Made by a program: the position numbers and the translations under genes. A model generated the notes under the pieces. That model worked only from the letters and a program-made list of their open reading frames with translations, did no database searches and had not been told where the DNA came from. From positions 1 to 64,000 of the forward strand of contig JAGXSJ010000137.1 of the NCBI GenBank assembly GCA_018333895.1: 64,000 nucleotides of DNA, written 5' to 3'. Below, piece after piece: positions 18,949-29,392 of the stretch. The DNA is from Truepera sp. Lineage in GTDB: Bacteria; Deinococcota; Deinococci; Deinococcales; Trueperaceae. Each line of letters starts with the position of its first letter. Position 1 is the stretch's first letter.

Positions 18949-20328
18949 CTACGGCATGTCTGCAAATGCCGCCAGCAGCGCCGTGCTCACCTCGATGCCG
19001 CGATAGTAGTTAACAAGGTCGAACTTCTCGTTGGGCGAGTGAACCTTATCTGACTCCAAACCCAAACCGACCATCACCACCTGGGCACCGAGCAGCTCTT
19101 GAAAGGTGCTGACCACCGGGATGGTGCCACCGGTGCGGGCAAACACTGCCGGGCGACCGAACACGGTAGCTAGGGCTCGAGCTGCCACCTGCACCGCCGG
19201 CGCCTCGAGCGGTCCTGCGGCGCAAGCGCGCAGGACCGCCGGTAGCGCGCCGTGCAGCTCGGTGACGGTGACTTCGACCCCTGGCGGAGCTAGGCGCTTA
19301 AGGTGCGCGGCGAGTTTGGCCGTAATATCGTGCGGGTCTTGGTTCGGCACCAGGCGGCAGGAGATCTTTGCCCGCGCCTCAGCCGCGATGACGGTCTTGG
19401 CCCCGTCCCCTTGAAAGCCGCCGCCGATGCCGTTGCAGTCTAGCGTCGGGCGCGCCCACAGGCGCTCGAGCAACGAATAACCGGCCTCGCCAGGAGTGGC
19501 TGCCAGCCCGGCTTCGCGTTTGAAGTGCGCCTCGTCAAACGGAACCTGGCGGAAGGCTTCGCGCTCGGTATCGGTAAGCTCGAGCACAGCGTCATAAAAA
19601 CCCGGCACCGTGACGCGCCCCTGCTCGTTATGCAGCTGCGCAATGATCTTGGCCAGCGCGTTAATAGCGTTGGGTGCGCCGCCGCCATAAGCTCCGGAGT
19701 GCAGGTCGCGCCCGGCGCCGCGCACTAGCACTTCGACATAGGCCAGACCTCTAAGGCCGTAGGTGATAGTGGGAGTATCTGGAGCCACCATCGCCCCATC
19801 CGAGATAAGTACGATATCGGCAGCCAACTGCTCGCGGTGAGCCTCGATCAAGGGGGTGAGGTTAGGGCTGCCGATCTCCTCTTCCCCTTCGATCAAAAAG
19901 GTAAGGTTGACCGGCAGTGTGCCGGTAGTAGCTAAGAGCGCCTCGACCCCCTTGATATGCGCGTAGAGCTGCCCCTTGTCATCCGACGCACCCCGCGCCA
20001 CAATCAAGCCGTTCTCGACCACCGGCTCGAAGGGCGGCGAGATCCACAAGTCGAGCGGCTCTGGCGGCTGCACATCGTAGTGGCCGTAGATGAGTACGGT
20101 CGGAGCGCTATCGGAGACGCGATAGTGGGCCACCACCACCGGATGGCGCGGTGTCTCGAACAGTTGCACCTCAAACCTCAGCTCGGCCAGCTTGCCGACT
20201 ACGAACTCAGCGGCGCGGCGCACCTCGCCTTGTCGGGTCGGGTCGGTGCTGACCGAAGGGATCCGCAAAAGATCGAGCAGTTCGCTAAGGTGGCGCTGCT
20301 GGTTGGCTGTTAGATAGTCCTTAAGCAT
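18949..20328 (-). CDS. M20-family dipeptidase
   Basis: LLRIPSVSTDP, VLIYGHYDVQPPEPLDLW, ASDDKGQLYAHIKG, IEGEEEIGSPNL, LHSGAYGGGAPNAINAL. Confidence 0.93.
   Translation of the reverse strand: MLKDYLTANQQRHLSELLDLLRIPSVSTDPTRQGEVRRAAEFVVGKLAELRFEVQLFETPRHPVVVAHYRVSDSAPTVLIYGHYDVQPPEPLDLWISPPFEPVVENGLIVARGASDDKGQLYAHIKGVEALLATTGTLPVNLTFLIEGEEEIGSPNLTPLIEAHREQLAADIVLISDGAMVAPDTPTITYGLRGLAYVEVLVRGAGRDLHSGAYGGGAPNAINALAKIIAQLHNEQGRVTVPGFYDAVLELTDTEREAFRQVPFDEAHFKREAGLAATPGEAGYSLLERLWARPTLDCNGIGGGFQGDGAKTVIAAEARAKISCRLVPNQDPHDITAKLAAHLKRLAPPGVEVTVTELHGALPAVLRACAAGPLEAPAVQVAARALATVFGRPAVFARTGGTIPVVSTFQELLGAQVVMVGLGLESDKVHSPNEKFDLVNYYRGIEVSTALLAAFADMP
19209..19239. repeat. Palindrome inside the M20 dipeptidase gene
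   Basis: GCGGTCCTGCG...CGCAGGACCGC, 11-bp stem; encodes [10 protein letters not shown]. Confidence 0.9.
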
Positions 20329-20339
20329 GAGCGAGTATA

Positions 20340-20774
20340 TCAGCCGCCCTCCCCCTCTCCCCTTTCTTCACCCTTAGGCGCCATCAGCGCTGCGGTAAGT
20401 TTGAGCATCCGCTCGTTGAGGCGCGACTGCAGATAGTCGATCCGCCCTTCAAGCTGATCTTGCAGGTCGTCAAGCCGATTGCGCAGGCGGATGATCTCCT
20501 CTACCCCCGCCAGGTTGACGCCTAGCTCTTGCGTTAGGCGGCGGATCTCGCGCAGACGCTCGATATCGCGCTGCGAGTAGAGCCGGGTCTTGCCGGCGCT
20601 GCGGCTGGGCTCAATCAGCCCTTTGCGCTCGTAGAGGCGCAGCGTCTGGGGGTGCATGTCCACAAGCTCCGCCGCCACGCTAATGACGTAAAGCGGGCGG
20701 TCCTTGGCGATCACTTCGTCCTCGGCGCGCTGCCCTTCGGCAGGCTCAGGGCGGCGTTTGTCAGACTCAGCCAT
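20340..20774 (-). CDS. MerR-family heat-shock regulator (HspR-like)
   Basis: [46 protein letters not shown]; adjacent to a dnaJ-like gene. Start at MAESDKRR. Confidence 0.85.
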   Translation of the reverse strand: MAESDKRRPEPAEGQRAEDEVIAKDRPLYVISVAAELVDMHPQTLRLYERKGLIEPSRSAGKTRLYSQRDIERLREIRRLTQELGVNLAGVEEIIRLRNRLDDLQDQLEGRIDYLQSRLNERMLKLTAALMAPKGEERGEGEGG

Positions 20775-20784
20775 AGCAGACTCC

Positions 20785-21696
20785 TTAAGTGAGCGCGTCG
20801 CGCAACTTGCGCCATAACCCTTGCCAGACGGCAATCTTGAGCTTAATTAGCAGGTCTCCCCCAGCCAATCCGCCACCGGAGATACGGACTACCTGGCCAT
20901 CCTTGACCTGGGCGGGGATCTTAACGCTCAGCCCGAGCACCCGGCTCTCGGTCCCGCGCGCGGCTTCGAGTGCGGTAATCGGCAGCTCCGTAATGAGATC
21001 CTGACCATCAAAGCGAACACCGGCCGGGAGCCGTACCTGTACCGTAACGAAAGCGTCCCCGGGCGGACTACCCGGGCCACCGAGCCCCCTTAGGCGCAGC
21101 TTGGCACCGGGCCTAATCCCGCTAGGGATGGTGACTTCTACTGCCGCTCCACTGCGCACTACACCCTGGCCGTTGCAGATCGGACACGCCGGGCTAGCCC
21201 CTCGGCACTGCGGACAGACGCTCGGCCCCGGCAGGTAGACACGGCGCACCGCTCCGGCTCGAGCCTCCTCGGGGCTAATATCGAGGCTTACCGTGCGCTC
21301 CTCGCCAGGGAGCAGTGAGCGGCGCCAAGCCGCCGCCATTAGACCAAACAGGGTGTCAAAAACCATATTGCCGGTACGGGGCATGCCCATCTGACCTAAG
21401 TCGATGCGGATGTCGGCTTCCTGAAAAACGGTCTGCCAATCGACCCGGCTGAAATCGGGCCGGGCCGGGCTATCGCCGTAACGGTCGTAGCGTGCCCTCA
21501 GCTCAGGATCGCGCAACGTGGCATAGGCTTCCGAGATAGCCTTGAACCGCTCCTCGGCAGCCTTATCGCCCGCATTGCGATCAGGGTGGTACTGCATGGC
21601 CAAGCGGCGATAGGCGGCCTTGATCTCGTCTGAGCTAGCCTGCCGAGAGACCCCCAACAGCCCATACGGGTCGCGTGCCGTTGTCACAGCTTGCAC
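20785..21696 (-). CDS. DnaJ-family chaperone
   Basis: J domain ([32 protein letters not shown]), reduced Cys cluster ([18 protein letters not shown]), C-terminal DnaJ domains. Confidence 0.92.
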   Translation of the reverse strand: MQAVTTARDPYGLLGVSRQASSDEIKAAYRRLAMQYHPDRNAGDKAAEERFKAISEAYATLRDPELRARYDRYGDSPARPDFSRVDWQTVFQEADIRIDLGQMGMPRTGNMVFDTLFGLMAAAWRRSLLPGEERTVSLDISPEEARAGAVRRVYLPGPSVCPQCRGASPACPICNGQGVVRSGAAVEVTIPSGIRPGAKLRLRGLGGPGSPPGDAFVTVQVRLPAGVRFDGQDLITELPITALEAARGTESRVLGLSVKIPAQVKDGQVVRISGGGLAGGDLLIKLKIAVWQGLWRKLRDALT

Positions 21697-21809
21697 TATA
21701 CATTACCTGAGCCTGATCATGTTAATACTATTAGCATCATCTGACTAAGGTGGCCTAAGGCGTTGCAATGAAGCGGGGCGGTGCTATTGTAGGGGCTGAA
21801 AGGAGTCTC

Positions 21810-22757
21810 ATGCGTCTACTAGTCATCATGCTAACCCTCAGCCTCGCGCTAGCGAGCGCTCAGGAAGGGGTTGAGGAGAACCAGGTAGTGTTACGCGTTG
21901 GCGAAGCGGTCATCACTAGAGCCGAATTCGATCAGCGCTTTACCGTGTTTGTAACTAACATCGCCGCGCAACAAGGCTTGCCGCTGAACGCTGAAACCCT
22001 GCCGCTGCTTAATACGCTGCGACCCATCTATTTAGATCAACTAGTAACTGAGCAGGCGCTGCTACGCGAAGCTCAGCGGCGTCACCTCACGGTGCCAGCG
22101 GGGTATGTCGAAGGGCAGCTAGCCGGTATTCGCGCCAACTTTGCTTCGGACGAGGCCTATCAGGAGGCCCTGGCACGCGCGGGTTTTGCCAGCGAAGCGC
22201 TGCTAGCCACGCTAATCAGCGAGGCAAGTTTGCTGGATCAAGTTATCACTGCATTGCAGAACGAGCTTGATATTAAAGATCACCACCTTCAGCTCTGGTA
22301 CGACAACAATCGGGCCCAGCTCGAGCAACCGGCTCAAGCCTGCGCACGCCACATCTTGGTGGCTGACGAGGGCACGGCCAATGCGCTCAAAGCTGAATTG
22401 CAGGCCGGTGCTGACTTCGCTGCACTGGCCCAGGCTAACAGCTTGGACGGTGGCAGCGCCCCTCAGGGTGGCGACCTCGGCTGTTTTCCGCGCGGGGCGA
22501 TGGTGGCACCGTTTGAAGAGGTGGCCTTTACCGCGCCGCTAGACGTCGTCAGCGCACCAGTGAGGAGCCAGTTTGGCTACCACTTGATCCTGCCCTACAA
22601 CCGCACCCCGGCCTACTTGCCTCCGCTGTCCGAGGTTGAGGCCCGAGTGCGCGCTGCGGTTGAGCAGGAGGTGCTAGCCGCGCTACTCCGCGCCTACCGC
22701 GAAGGCCCAGAGATCGAAGTCTTTGCAGAGCGAATCACTGAAGAGAAAATAGAGTAA
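21810..22757 (+). CDS. Secreted parvulin-type peptidyl-prolyl isomerase (SurA/PrsA-like)
   Basis: Signal peptide, ARHILVADEGTANALKAELQAGADFAALAQANSLDGGSAPQGGDLGCFPRGAMVAPFEEVAF. Confidence 0.9.
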   Translation: MRLLVIMLTLSLALASAQEGVEENQVVLRVGEAVITRAEFDQRFTVFVTNIAAQQGLPLNAETLPLLNTLRPIYLDQLVTEQALLREAQRRHLTVPAGYVEGQLAGIRANFASDEAYQEALARAGFASEALLATLISEASLLDQVITALQNELDIKDHHLQLWYDNNRAQLEQPAQACARHILVADEGTANALKAELQAGADFAALAQANSLDGGSAPQGGDLGCFPRGAMVAPFEEVAFTAPLDVVSAPVRSQFGYHLILPYNRTPAYLPPLSEVEARVRAAVEQEVLAALLRAYREGPEIEVFAERITEEKIE

Positions 22758-22783
22758 AAAAGCCGTATTTCGGTAGTCAGTAG

Positions 22784-22803
22784 GGGCGACCACGTGGTCG
22801 CCC
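22784..22803. repeat. Perfect 20-bp palindrome GGGCGACCACGTGGTCGCCC
   Basis: Read directly; followed by ATTTTC, possibly acting as a terminator for the upstream gene. Confidence 0.75.
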
Positions 22804-23052
22804 ATTTTCACCCTACGGGCAGGTCTCCCCTACTTATACTCCGCTAGCTGGAAAGTAGGTGGTAGGCGGTGGGCAGTCTAGAAACAAGAAACCGCTTACC
22901 GCTGAACCGCCTGAATAGTGATGTTGTCAATCTCTATGTGTGATATTTCACAATACATCTGATTGTGCAATTTCTGTTTAATAAATCTGACCTTTTTCAC
23001 CGACCTCTGCTACACTTAAGCCAAGAACTTGCTCCCCTAGAAAGGACCACTT

Positions 23053-23595
23053 ATGACCTTCAAGCAAAGTCGGCTACTCATCTCCCTAGCGGCACTAACC
23101 GTGGCGTTAACGGCCTGTACCATCACCTTCATCCCAGGCGACATCACCCTACGCGGCACCGTGCGCTTTGGCATCGAGGTTGGCGATATTATCACCCGCT
23201 TCGAACCTACCCGTGGCGTCGGGGCCCGTTATCGCCCCGGCGACTCCATCTCCTTTGTGATCCGCACCACCAACGACGGCTACATCACCCTCACTTCGAT
23301 CAGCCCTGACGGCACCGTCGACGTTTTTCAGCGCAACATCTTCGTGCGTGGCGGAATAGACAATATCGTCCCCACTCGCGGCAGGTTCATCGTCAGCTCA
23401 CGCGGAGGCCGCGACTACGGCGTCAATCGCGTCCGGGCCCTCTTTACGCCCGAACCCACCCGCGGGCGAGTCACCTACCGCGGCGTCTGGAGTGATAGCG
23501 ACTGGACACAGAGCATCAGAGTAGAGCTCGAGCCCTTCCCGGTCACCGCACGCGACGTGCGTGAAACCAGCTTCGTCATTGTCCGGCGGCGCTAA
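23053..23595 (+). CDS. Lipoprotein with DUF4384-like domain
   Basis: Lipobox-like ALTAC; GDSISFVIRTTNDGYITLTSISPDGTVDVFQRN. Confidence 0.65.
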   Translation: MTFKQSRLLISLAALTVALTACTITFIPGDITLRGTVRFGIEVGDIITRFEPTRGVGARYRPGDSISFVIRTTNDGYITLTSISPDGTVDVFQRNIFVRGGIDNIVPTRGRFIVSSRGGRDYGVNRVRALFTPEPTRGRVTYRGVWSDSDWTQSIRVELEPFPVTARDVRETSFVIVRRR

Positions 23596-23635
23596 GTAGG
23601 CGACCGATGCGGTAGACTAAGGATAGGAGGTCTAC

Positions 23636-24364
23636 TTGGCAGGTCATAGTAAATGGGCTCAAATCAAACGCAAAAAGGCTGCCAACGACAAACAGCGCGG
23701 GGCCATCATCAGCAAGCATATCCGCGCCATTCAGGCTGCTGTGCGCTCCGGTGGCAGCGGCGACCCAGCGGCCAATCTAGCCTTAAAGAATACGCTGGCT
23801 GCGGCCAAATCTGACAGCGTCCCGCAGGACAACATCGACCGCGCTATCGAGCGGGCGGTCGGCGGCAACGAAGGGGGCGGCTTTGACGAGGTAGTCTACG
23901 AAGGCTACGCGCCGGCCGGAGTGGCTCTGCTTGTCGAGGCTTTGACCGACAACCGCCATCGAACCGCAGCCGAGGTTCGTCACGTCTTCACTAAGTACGG
24001 CGGCAACATGTCGGGTAGCACCGCCTGGCAGTTCGACAGTAGAGGGGTTTTCGTGCTGCGCGACACTAGCGAGCGGGTTCAGGAGCTAGCCATCGGACTT
24101 GGGATTGATGATCTCGAACTCGATGGCAGCACACTGACCTTGTACACTGATCCCGGCTCGCTCTATACAGTGCTAGAAGGGCTACAGGAGGCGGGGCTCG
24201 AGCCCGAGGTAAGCCAATTGACCAAATTGCCGCAAACTGTCACAGCATTAAGTCCTGCGGACTCCGCCAAGGTGCTGCGCTTAATCGAAGCGCTGGAAGA
24301 GCTTGACGACGTACAAAACGTCTATAGCACTGCGGAGTTTGCTGAAGTAGTTGAGGCTAGCTGA
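23636..24364 (+). CDS. YebC/PmpR-family transcriptional regulator (TTG start)
   Basis: AGHSKWAQIKRKKAANDKQRG, VPQDNIDRAIERAVGG, YEGYAPAGVALLVEALTDNRHRTAAEVRH. Confidence 0.95.
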   Translation: MAGHSKWAQIKRKKAANDKQRGAIISKHIRAIQAAVRSGGSGDPAANLALKNTLAAAKSDSVPQDNIDRAIERAVGGNEGGGFDEVVYEGYAPAGVALLVEALTDNRHRTAAEVRHVFTKYGGNMSGSTAWQFDSRGVFVLRDTSERVQELAIGLGIDDLELDGSTLTLYTDPGSLYTVLEGLQEAGLEPEVSQLTKLPQTVTALSPADSAKVLRLIEALEELDDVQNVYSTAEFAEVVEAS

Positions 24365-24368
24365 CTTT

Positions 24369-25073
24369 ATGCACATCCCCACCCTCTCCTGGAGCAATCT
24401 TCCCAAAGTCAACACAGCGCAAATGGAGCATCTCATCACGCTGGCCACCGGCAAGTACGGCCTTGATATGCGGGTGCTGATCGAGCACATCGGCAGGAGT
24501 ACGGCAGACCTATGCCAGCACCTGGTCCCTGAGGGGCCGGTGCTGGTGGTTGCCGGCCGAGGGGGTAACGGTGGGGCGGGCCTGGCTGCCGCCCGGTTGC
24601 TGGCTGGGCTCGGTCGCGCCGTCTGGGTAGCCCCCATTCACGAGGCTGAAAACTACTCCGGCATCCCCAAGGAGCAGCTCGAGGCGCTTAAGCACTACCC
24701 CAGCGTGCGGATCAAGAGCAGTATCCCCAAGATGAAGTTCGCCTGTGCCCTGGATGCCGCTGTAGGCACCAACTTAGAGGGTCCACCGCGAGGCCGCACA
24801 CTTGACGCACTAACCGTGCTAAACGCCATGGACACCTGCACCGTGGTCTCCCTCGACATTCCTACCGGGCTAACTGCTAACGATGGCACTACGCCCGGTC
24901 AGGTGGTGCAAGCCGACGCCACACTCTGCATCGGGCTACTCAAACCGGGTCTACAACACCGTGCTGTGGGCGATCTTTACCTAGCCGACGCGGTCATCCC
25001 CCCCTCGTTGCTAGCCGAAATCGGCCTTCAACCCTTCACACTGCCCGCCTGGGTCTGCCGGGTGCTACCCTAG
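24369..25073 (+). CDS. nnrE: NAD(P)H-hydrate epimerase (YjeF N-terminal domain)
   Basis: VLVVAGRGGNGGAGLAAARLL, VSLDIPTGLTANDG, ATLCIGLLKPGL. Confidence 0.82.
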   Translation: MHIPTLSWSNLPKVNTAQMEHLITLATGKYGLDMRVLIEHIGRSTADLCQHLVPEGPVLVVAGRGGNGGAGLAAARLLAGLGRAVWVAPIHEAENYSGIPKEQLEALKHYPSVRIKSSIPKMKFACALDAAVGTNLEGPPRGRTLDALTVLNAMDTCTVVSLDIPTGLTANDGTTPGQVVQADATLCIGLLKPGLQHRAVGDLYLADAVIPPSLLAEIGLQPFTLPAWVCRVLP

Positions 25074-25534
25074 CGCGGCATAATCGAAAAATTAAACGCC
25101 TGAATACCCAACCGATCCTCAACCCGTACCCGGTGCGGGTCAGTGTTGCTGCCACGAAATAGTTGAATGACTAGAGCGTAGTCACCGGGCGGAGCGTCAG
25201 GGCGTAGTCGCACGCGCACAGCCGTTTCTACCCCGCGCTGCCAGACCTCGCCAGGCTTGGCTACTTGGAACACCTGGTTCTGACTCTCAGCGCTGCGAAA
25301 GAGGCGGTGCGCCGCCTGGGGGTAGCCCCGGGCGGTATCGCGCTCGACCACGTTGAGGAAAGCCACGGCTATCGGGACCACCTCCTCGCTGACCAGGCAG
25401 AAGATAAGGGTGATCTCGATCTCATCTCCCGGACGGTAGTAAGGCGCCAGGTCGGTTGTGGCTTCCAGGCGCTGCGCCCATGCTAGCGGGAACGATATCA
25501 GAGCGAGTACGGACACCAGGTAAAGAGCCTTCAC
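25070..25534 (-). CDS. Secreted hypothetical protein
   Basis: Signal peptide (MKALYLVSVLALISFPLAWAQ) and beta-rich sequence; convergent 4-bp overlap with nnrE. Confidence 0.55.
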   Translation of the reverse strand: MKALYLVSVLALISFPLAWAQRLEATTDLAPYYRPGDEIEITLIFCLVSEEVVPIAVAFLNVVERDTARGYPQAAHRLFRSAESQNQVFQVAKPGEVWQRGVETAVRVRLRPDAPPGDYALVIQLFRGSNTDPHRVRVEDRLGIQAFNFSIMPR

Positions 25535-25599
25535 CGTACCCAGGATAGTACCAGATGCTGCTGAGCATGGCAGTAATAGGTAGGTTATAGAATTGGATC

Positions 25600-27549
25600 A
25601 TGGCCAAACTCCGCCCAGACAGCCTACTTGAGCTCACCTTCTTATCCGACCCTCAACTCAGTCCTGACGGGCGTTCCCTCGTCGCGGTCAGCACCATCAT
25701 CGAGCCGGGCAAAGGTGAAGGAAGTAGTTACCAGCCCCCCCGCTATCACAGCCGCCTGGTGCTGTATCAGACTGATGGGTCCGGTCACCAGGTCTTTACA
25801 CAGGGGACAAGCGACAGCAAGCCGCGCTTCAGTCCTGACGGCAGCAAGCTGGCCTTCTTAGCTAAGCGCAGCGACGACAAGCAGCCCCAGCTCTATCTAA
25901 TGTCACTTAGCGGCGGCGAAGCCGAGCGCCTGACCCAGCTAAAATCGGGGGTTTCGTCGTTTGTTTGGCATCCTGATAGCCAGCAGTTAGCCTTTATCTC
26001 CCGCGGTGACTGGGAAGACCGGGCGGCCCAAGAAGAGCGGGCGCGAGTTATCGAGCGGATGCACTACAAGTCGGACGGGCGCGGCTTTCGGCCGAGCGAA
26101 ATCGCTCAGGTCTATCTTATCTCGCTAGGCGATAAGGCGCCAAGGCGGCTCAGCAGCTTTGCTGCCAATCCGAGTGAGCTAGCCTTTCACCCTGACGGCC
26201 AGTCGCTCTATGTCTGCGCAGCGACTTGCCCAGCCGACGAGGATCGCTGGCATAGCGGGCTGTGGCAACTTCCGGCCACAGGCGGCGAGGCAGCCCTGAT
26301 GATAGACAGCAGCCAGATGGTAAGTGATGTAGCGCCCTCACCAGACGGCGCCGGGCTAGCTCTGATGGCGCCCGCCGAACCCGGCAACTTGGCCAGCCCG
26401 GTAGGCTTGTGGCTCTGGCAGGGTGGCCGCTTAAGTCTGCTAACCGGCGAGCTCGACGCGCAGCCCGGCATCGGCGGTGACAGCCGCTACGGCGACTCCC
26501 CCAACCGGCCCGCCTGGTCGGAGGACAGCCGCAGCCTAGTCATCAACGTCAATCGGGCTGGACGAAGCGCGCTTAGCCGTGTGTCGCTAGCGAGCGGCAA
26601 CATCCGGGCGCTGCACAGCGGCGACCGAGCGGTGACGGCGTTTAGCTATGCCGCCGGACGCCTGGCGTTCCTAGCCGAGACACCGAGTCGGCCTGGCGAG
26701 CTGTTCACCCTGGGGCGCGGGCGCGAAACGCAGCTCAGTCAGGTCAACACCGACTTTGTAGCGCGCTACCGCCTGGCCGAGGCTACCGAGCACACCACCC
26801 GTGCCGAGCGCGGCCCTCGACTGACTTACTGGACCCTAGCGCCGCGCAAGCCTCGTAAGGATAAGGCGCTGGTGTTGCAGGTTCACGGCGGGCCTCATAC
26901 CAACTACGGCTACGGCTTTTACTTCGAGTTTCAACTGCTCGCAGCACGCGGCTATACCGTGGCCTACGGCAACCCGCGCGGCAGCACCAGCTACGGCAGC
27001 GGCTTCGCCCAGAGCATCCTGGGCGGCTATGGCACCATAGACTCCGCCGACGTGCTGGCCATAGCCGACTCGGCCCGCGCAAGCCACACCGACTCCGAGG
27101 CTCCCATCCATCTAGCGGGTGGCAGCTACGGCGGCTTCATGACCAACTGGCTGATCACTCAGACCGCAGTCTTCCGCTCAGCAGTGACGCAGCGTTCGAT
27201 CTGTAACTGGCTGAGCTTTTATGGTACCTCCGATATCGGCTACCGCTTTAGCGAATATGAAGTGGGCGGTAATCCCTGGGCTGATACCGACAAGCTCTGG
27301 GCGCAGAGTCCACTTAAACACGTTGCCAACGTCACCACTCCGCTCTTGATTATCCACTCCGAGGAAGACCACCGCTGCCCAATCGAGCAGGCCGAGCAGT
27401 TCTATATCGCCCTTAAGCGGATCGGCAAGGCCGAGGTCCGCTTCATCCGCTTCCCCGATGAGTGCCACGAGCTATCGCGCTCGGGGCGGCCTGATAGACG
27501 AATAGAGCGTCTCAAGGCAATTGTGGACTGGTTCGAAACTCATCCCTGA
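25600..27549 (+). CDS. S9-family prolyl oligopeptidase / acylaminoacyl-peptidase
   Basis: WD40-like N-terminal repeats and catalytic HLAGGSYGGFMTNW, plus LIIHSEEDHRCPIEQAEQFY. Confidence 0.92.
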   Translation: MAKLRPDSLLELTFLSDPQLSPDGRSLVAVSTIIEPGKGEGSSYQPPRYHSRLVLYQTDGSGHQVFTQGTSDSKPRFSPDGSKLAFLAKRSDDKQPQLYLMSLSGGEAERLTQLKSGVSSFVWHPDSQQLAFISRGDWEDRAAQEERARVIERMHYKSDGRGFRPSEIAQVYLISLGDKAPRRLSSFAANPSELAFHPDGQSLYVCAATCPADEDRWHSGLWQLPATGGEAALMIDSSQMVSDVAPSPDGAGLALMAPAEPGNLASPVGLWLWQGGRLSLLTGELDAQPGIGGDSRYGDSPNRPAWSEDSRSLVINVNRAGRSALSRVSLASGNIRALHSGDRAVTAFSYAAGRLAFLAETPSRPGELFTLGRGRETQLSQVNTDFVARYRLAEATEHTTRAERGPRLTYWTLAPRKPRKDKALVLQVHGGPHTNYGYGFYFEFQLLAARGYTVAYGNPRGSTSYGSGFAQSILGGYGTIDSADVLAIADSARASHTDSEAPIHLAGGSYGGFMTNWLITQTAVFRSAVTQRSICNWLSFYGTSDIGYRFSEYEVGGNPWADTDKLWAQSPLKHVANVTTPLLIIHSEEDHRCPIEQAEQFYIALKRIGKAEVRFIRFPDECHELSRSGRPDRRIERLKAIVDWFETHP

Positions 27550-27643
27550 CACCGCTTAGGCTATTCGGTCGGGTTTGCGTTCCTCCCTGACTAATCAACC
27601 TGAGAGCAGTCAGATTCCTGACACCAATTGGATTTGGCCTAAA

Positions 27644-28465
27644 TTACCGGCTGCTACCGAGGAGTAGGCCGCGCTGCAGGTGGCGCTGCAGGTAGAGGAA
27701 TAGGAGTACGGCCGGCAGCGTGGCCGTCAACGTCGCTGCCATCACCTGTTGCCACTCGACAACGTATCGCCCGCCGACAGCAGAGAAGATCGCTATGGGC
27801 AAGGTATAGTTCTCAACCGAACGCAAGAGCGTCAGCGCCAACACGAATTCGTTCCACACCCAGATGAAGGTGAAGAGGGAGGTGACGGCGATAGCGGGGA
27901 GCGCCAGTGGCAAGAAGATGTAGCGGATGCTCTGCAAGCGGTTAGCGCCGTCGACCAGAGCAGCCTCCTCAAGCTCCGTGGGCAGGGCCTCGAAGTAGCG
28001 ATAGAGCATCCAGGTAGCAAAGGCGATATTGAAAGCAGCGTAGACCAGGATGATCGCCAGTAAGGTATCGAGGAGGTTGAACTGCACCATCGCCCGGAAG
28101 ATGCCCACCACCAGCACGAAAGGTGAGAGCATCTGGGTGACAAGGAGATACTGCTGAAAAACCCCTTTGCCCCAAAACGCGTAGCGGGCCATGGCGTAGG
28201 CTGCAAACACACTCACCGCCAACACCAGCAAGCTTGCCAAGGCAGTCACTATCAGGCTCGTGAGCAGCGCGTTCCCAATGTTTAGCGCGTCCCACATGGC
28301 GGTGAAGTTCTCCCAGGCAAACCTGCTCGGCAACCACCGCGGTGGGAAAGAAAAGACTTCGGCCCTAGGTTTTAGAGCGGTAGAGAGCATGACAGCAAAG
28401 GGGAAGAGGATTACCAGGGCCAAAGGGGCAAGCAGGAGCCAGTAGATGAAGCTGCGCTTAAGCAC
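27644..28465 (-). CDS. Sugar ABC transporter permease (MalG-type)
   Basis: Six-TM permease with EAA loop (ELEEAALVDGANRLQSIRYIFLPLALPAI). Confidence 0.9.
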   Translation of the reverse strand: MLKRSFIYWLLLAPLALVILFPFAVMLSTALKPRAEVFSFPPRWLPSRFAWENFTAMWDALNIGNALLTSLIVTALASLLVLAVSVFAAYAMARYAFWGKGVFQQYLLVTQMLSPFVLVVGIFRAMVQFNLLDTLLAIILVYAAFNIAFATWMLYRYFEALPTELEEAALVDGANRLQSIRYIFLPLALPAIAVTSLFTFIWVWNEFVLALTLLRSVENYTLPIAIFSAVGGRYVVEWQQVMAATLTATLPAVLLFLYLQRHLQRGLLLGSSR

Positions 28466-29342
28466 GAGACTCCCCCCGTCGGGTTAGCAAGGCGAAAAGG
28501 ACGCTAATGGCCAGCAGGATGGCGAACATGATCAGTGACAGCGTCGCCGCCACGTCGAGGTCGCCAAAGCGAAAGGCGAGCTTATAGAGATAGGTGACCA
28601 GGATATCGGTGGTATTGGCCGGCCCGCCCTCGGTAAGCACCCAAATGATGGGAAAGGAGTTGAAGACGTAGATGACGTTGAGGATCACCGCCAGGTTAAA
28701 AAACGGCTTAAGCAGCGGCAAGGTGATGTAACGAAAAAGCGGCAGGCCGGTGGCGCCATCGACCCTGGCAGCATCGTAGATTTCGCCGGGCACGGAGGAC
28801 AAACCCCCTAAAAACACCGTTACCGTAAAGGGGATCGAGACTAGAATGCCGATCCCGATAGCTATTGGAAATGAGGTCTGGGCAGTAGCCAACCATACAA
28901 TCGGAGCGTTGATGAGGCCCAGGTCCATGAGTGTCGCGTTCAGTAGTCCGTGCTGGCCGCTCAGCGCCCAACGCCAGACGATGGCCGTCATAGCGAGCGA
29001 CACAGCCCAGGGCAAGAGGATGATGGTGCGAGCAATGCCGCGGCCAATAAATGGCTCGTTCAAGATCAGCGCAACCGGTAGCGACAGGAGTACTGTGCCA
29101 ACAACGATGCCGAAGGTCCAGACCAGCGTTCGGTAAAGGCTGGGAGCGAAGAGGGGATCACGCAAAAGATCGCTGAAGTTCTGCAAGCCGACGAACTGCT
29201 GGAGCATCCCAAAGCGATTGACCTCGTGAAGTGACATCCGCACCAGGTCGTAGACCGGATACCCTAGCGCAAAAAGGGTGAGCGCTAGGCTGGGGGCTAG
29301 CAGGAGATACGGGATAAGGCGGTTTAATTTGAAAAGTCGCAT
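28458..29342 (-). CDS. Sugar ABC transporter permease (MalF/UgpA-type)
   Basis: EAA loop EIYDAARVDGATGLPLFRYITLPLLKP; overlaps the next permease. Confidence 0.9.
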   Translation of the reverse strand: MRLFKLNRLIPYLLLAPSLALTLFALGYPVYDLVRMSLHEVNRFGMLQQFVGLQNFSDLLRDPLFAPSLYRTLVWTFGIVVGTVLLSLPVALILNEPFIGRGIARTIILLPWAVSLAMTAIVWRWALSGQHGLLNATLMDLGLINAPIVWLATAQTSFPIAIGIGILVSIPFTVTVFLGGLSSVPGEIYDAARVDGATGLPLFRYITLPLLKPFFNLAVILNVIYVFNSFPIIWVLTEGGPANTTDILVTYLYKLAFRFGDLDVAATLSLIMFAILLAISVLFALLTRRGESRA

Positions 29343-29392
29343 GATACTTAGGAGCCGGCGGCAAGGATGGTCTTACCGCCGGACAACCGGTG

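Noticed and set aside
22784-22803. Perfect palindrome GGGCGACCACGTGGTCGCCC as a novel element
   Set aside because: Only one copy was seen here, and similar GGCGACC..GGTCGCC sequences recur in many genomes; most simply a terminator-type hairpin.
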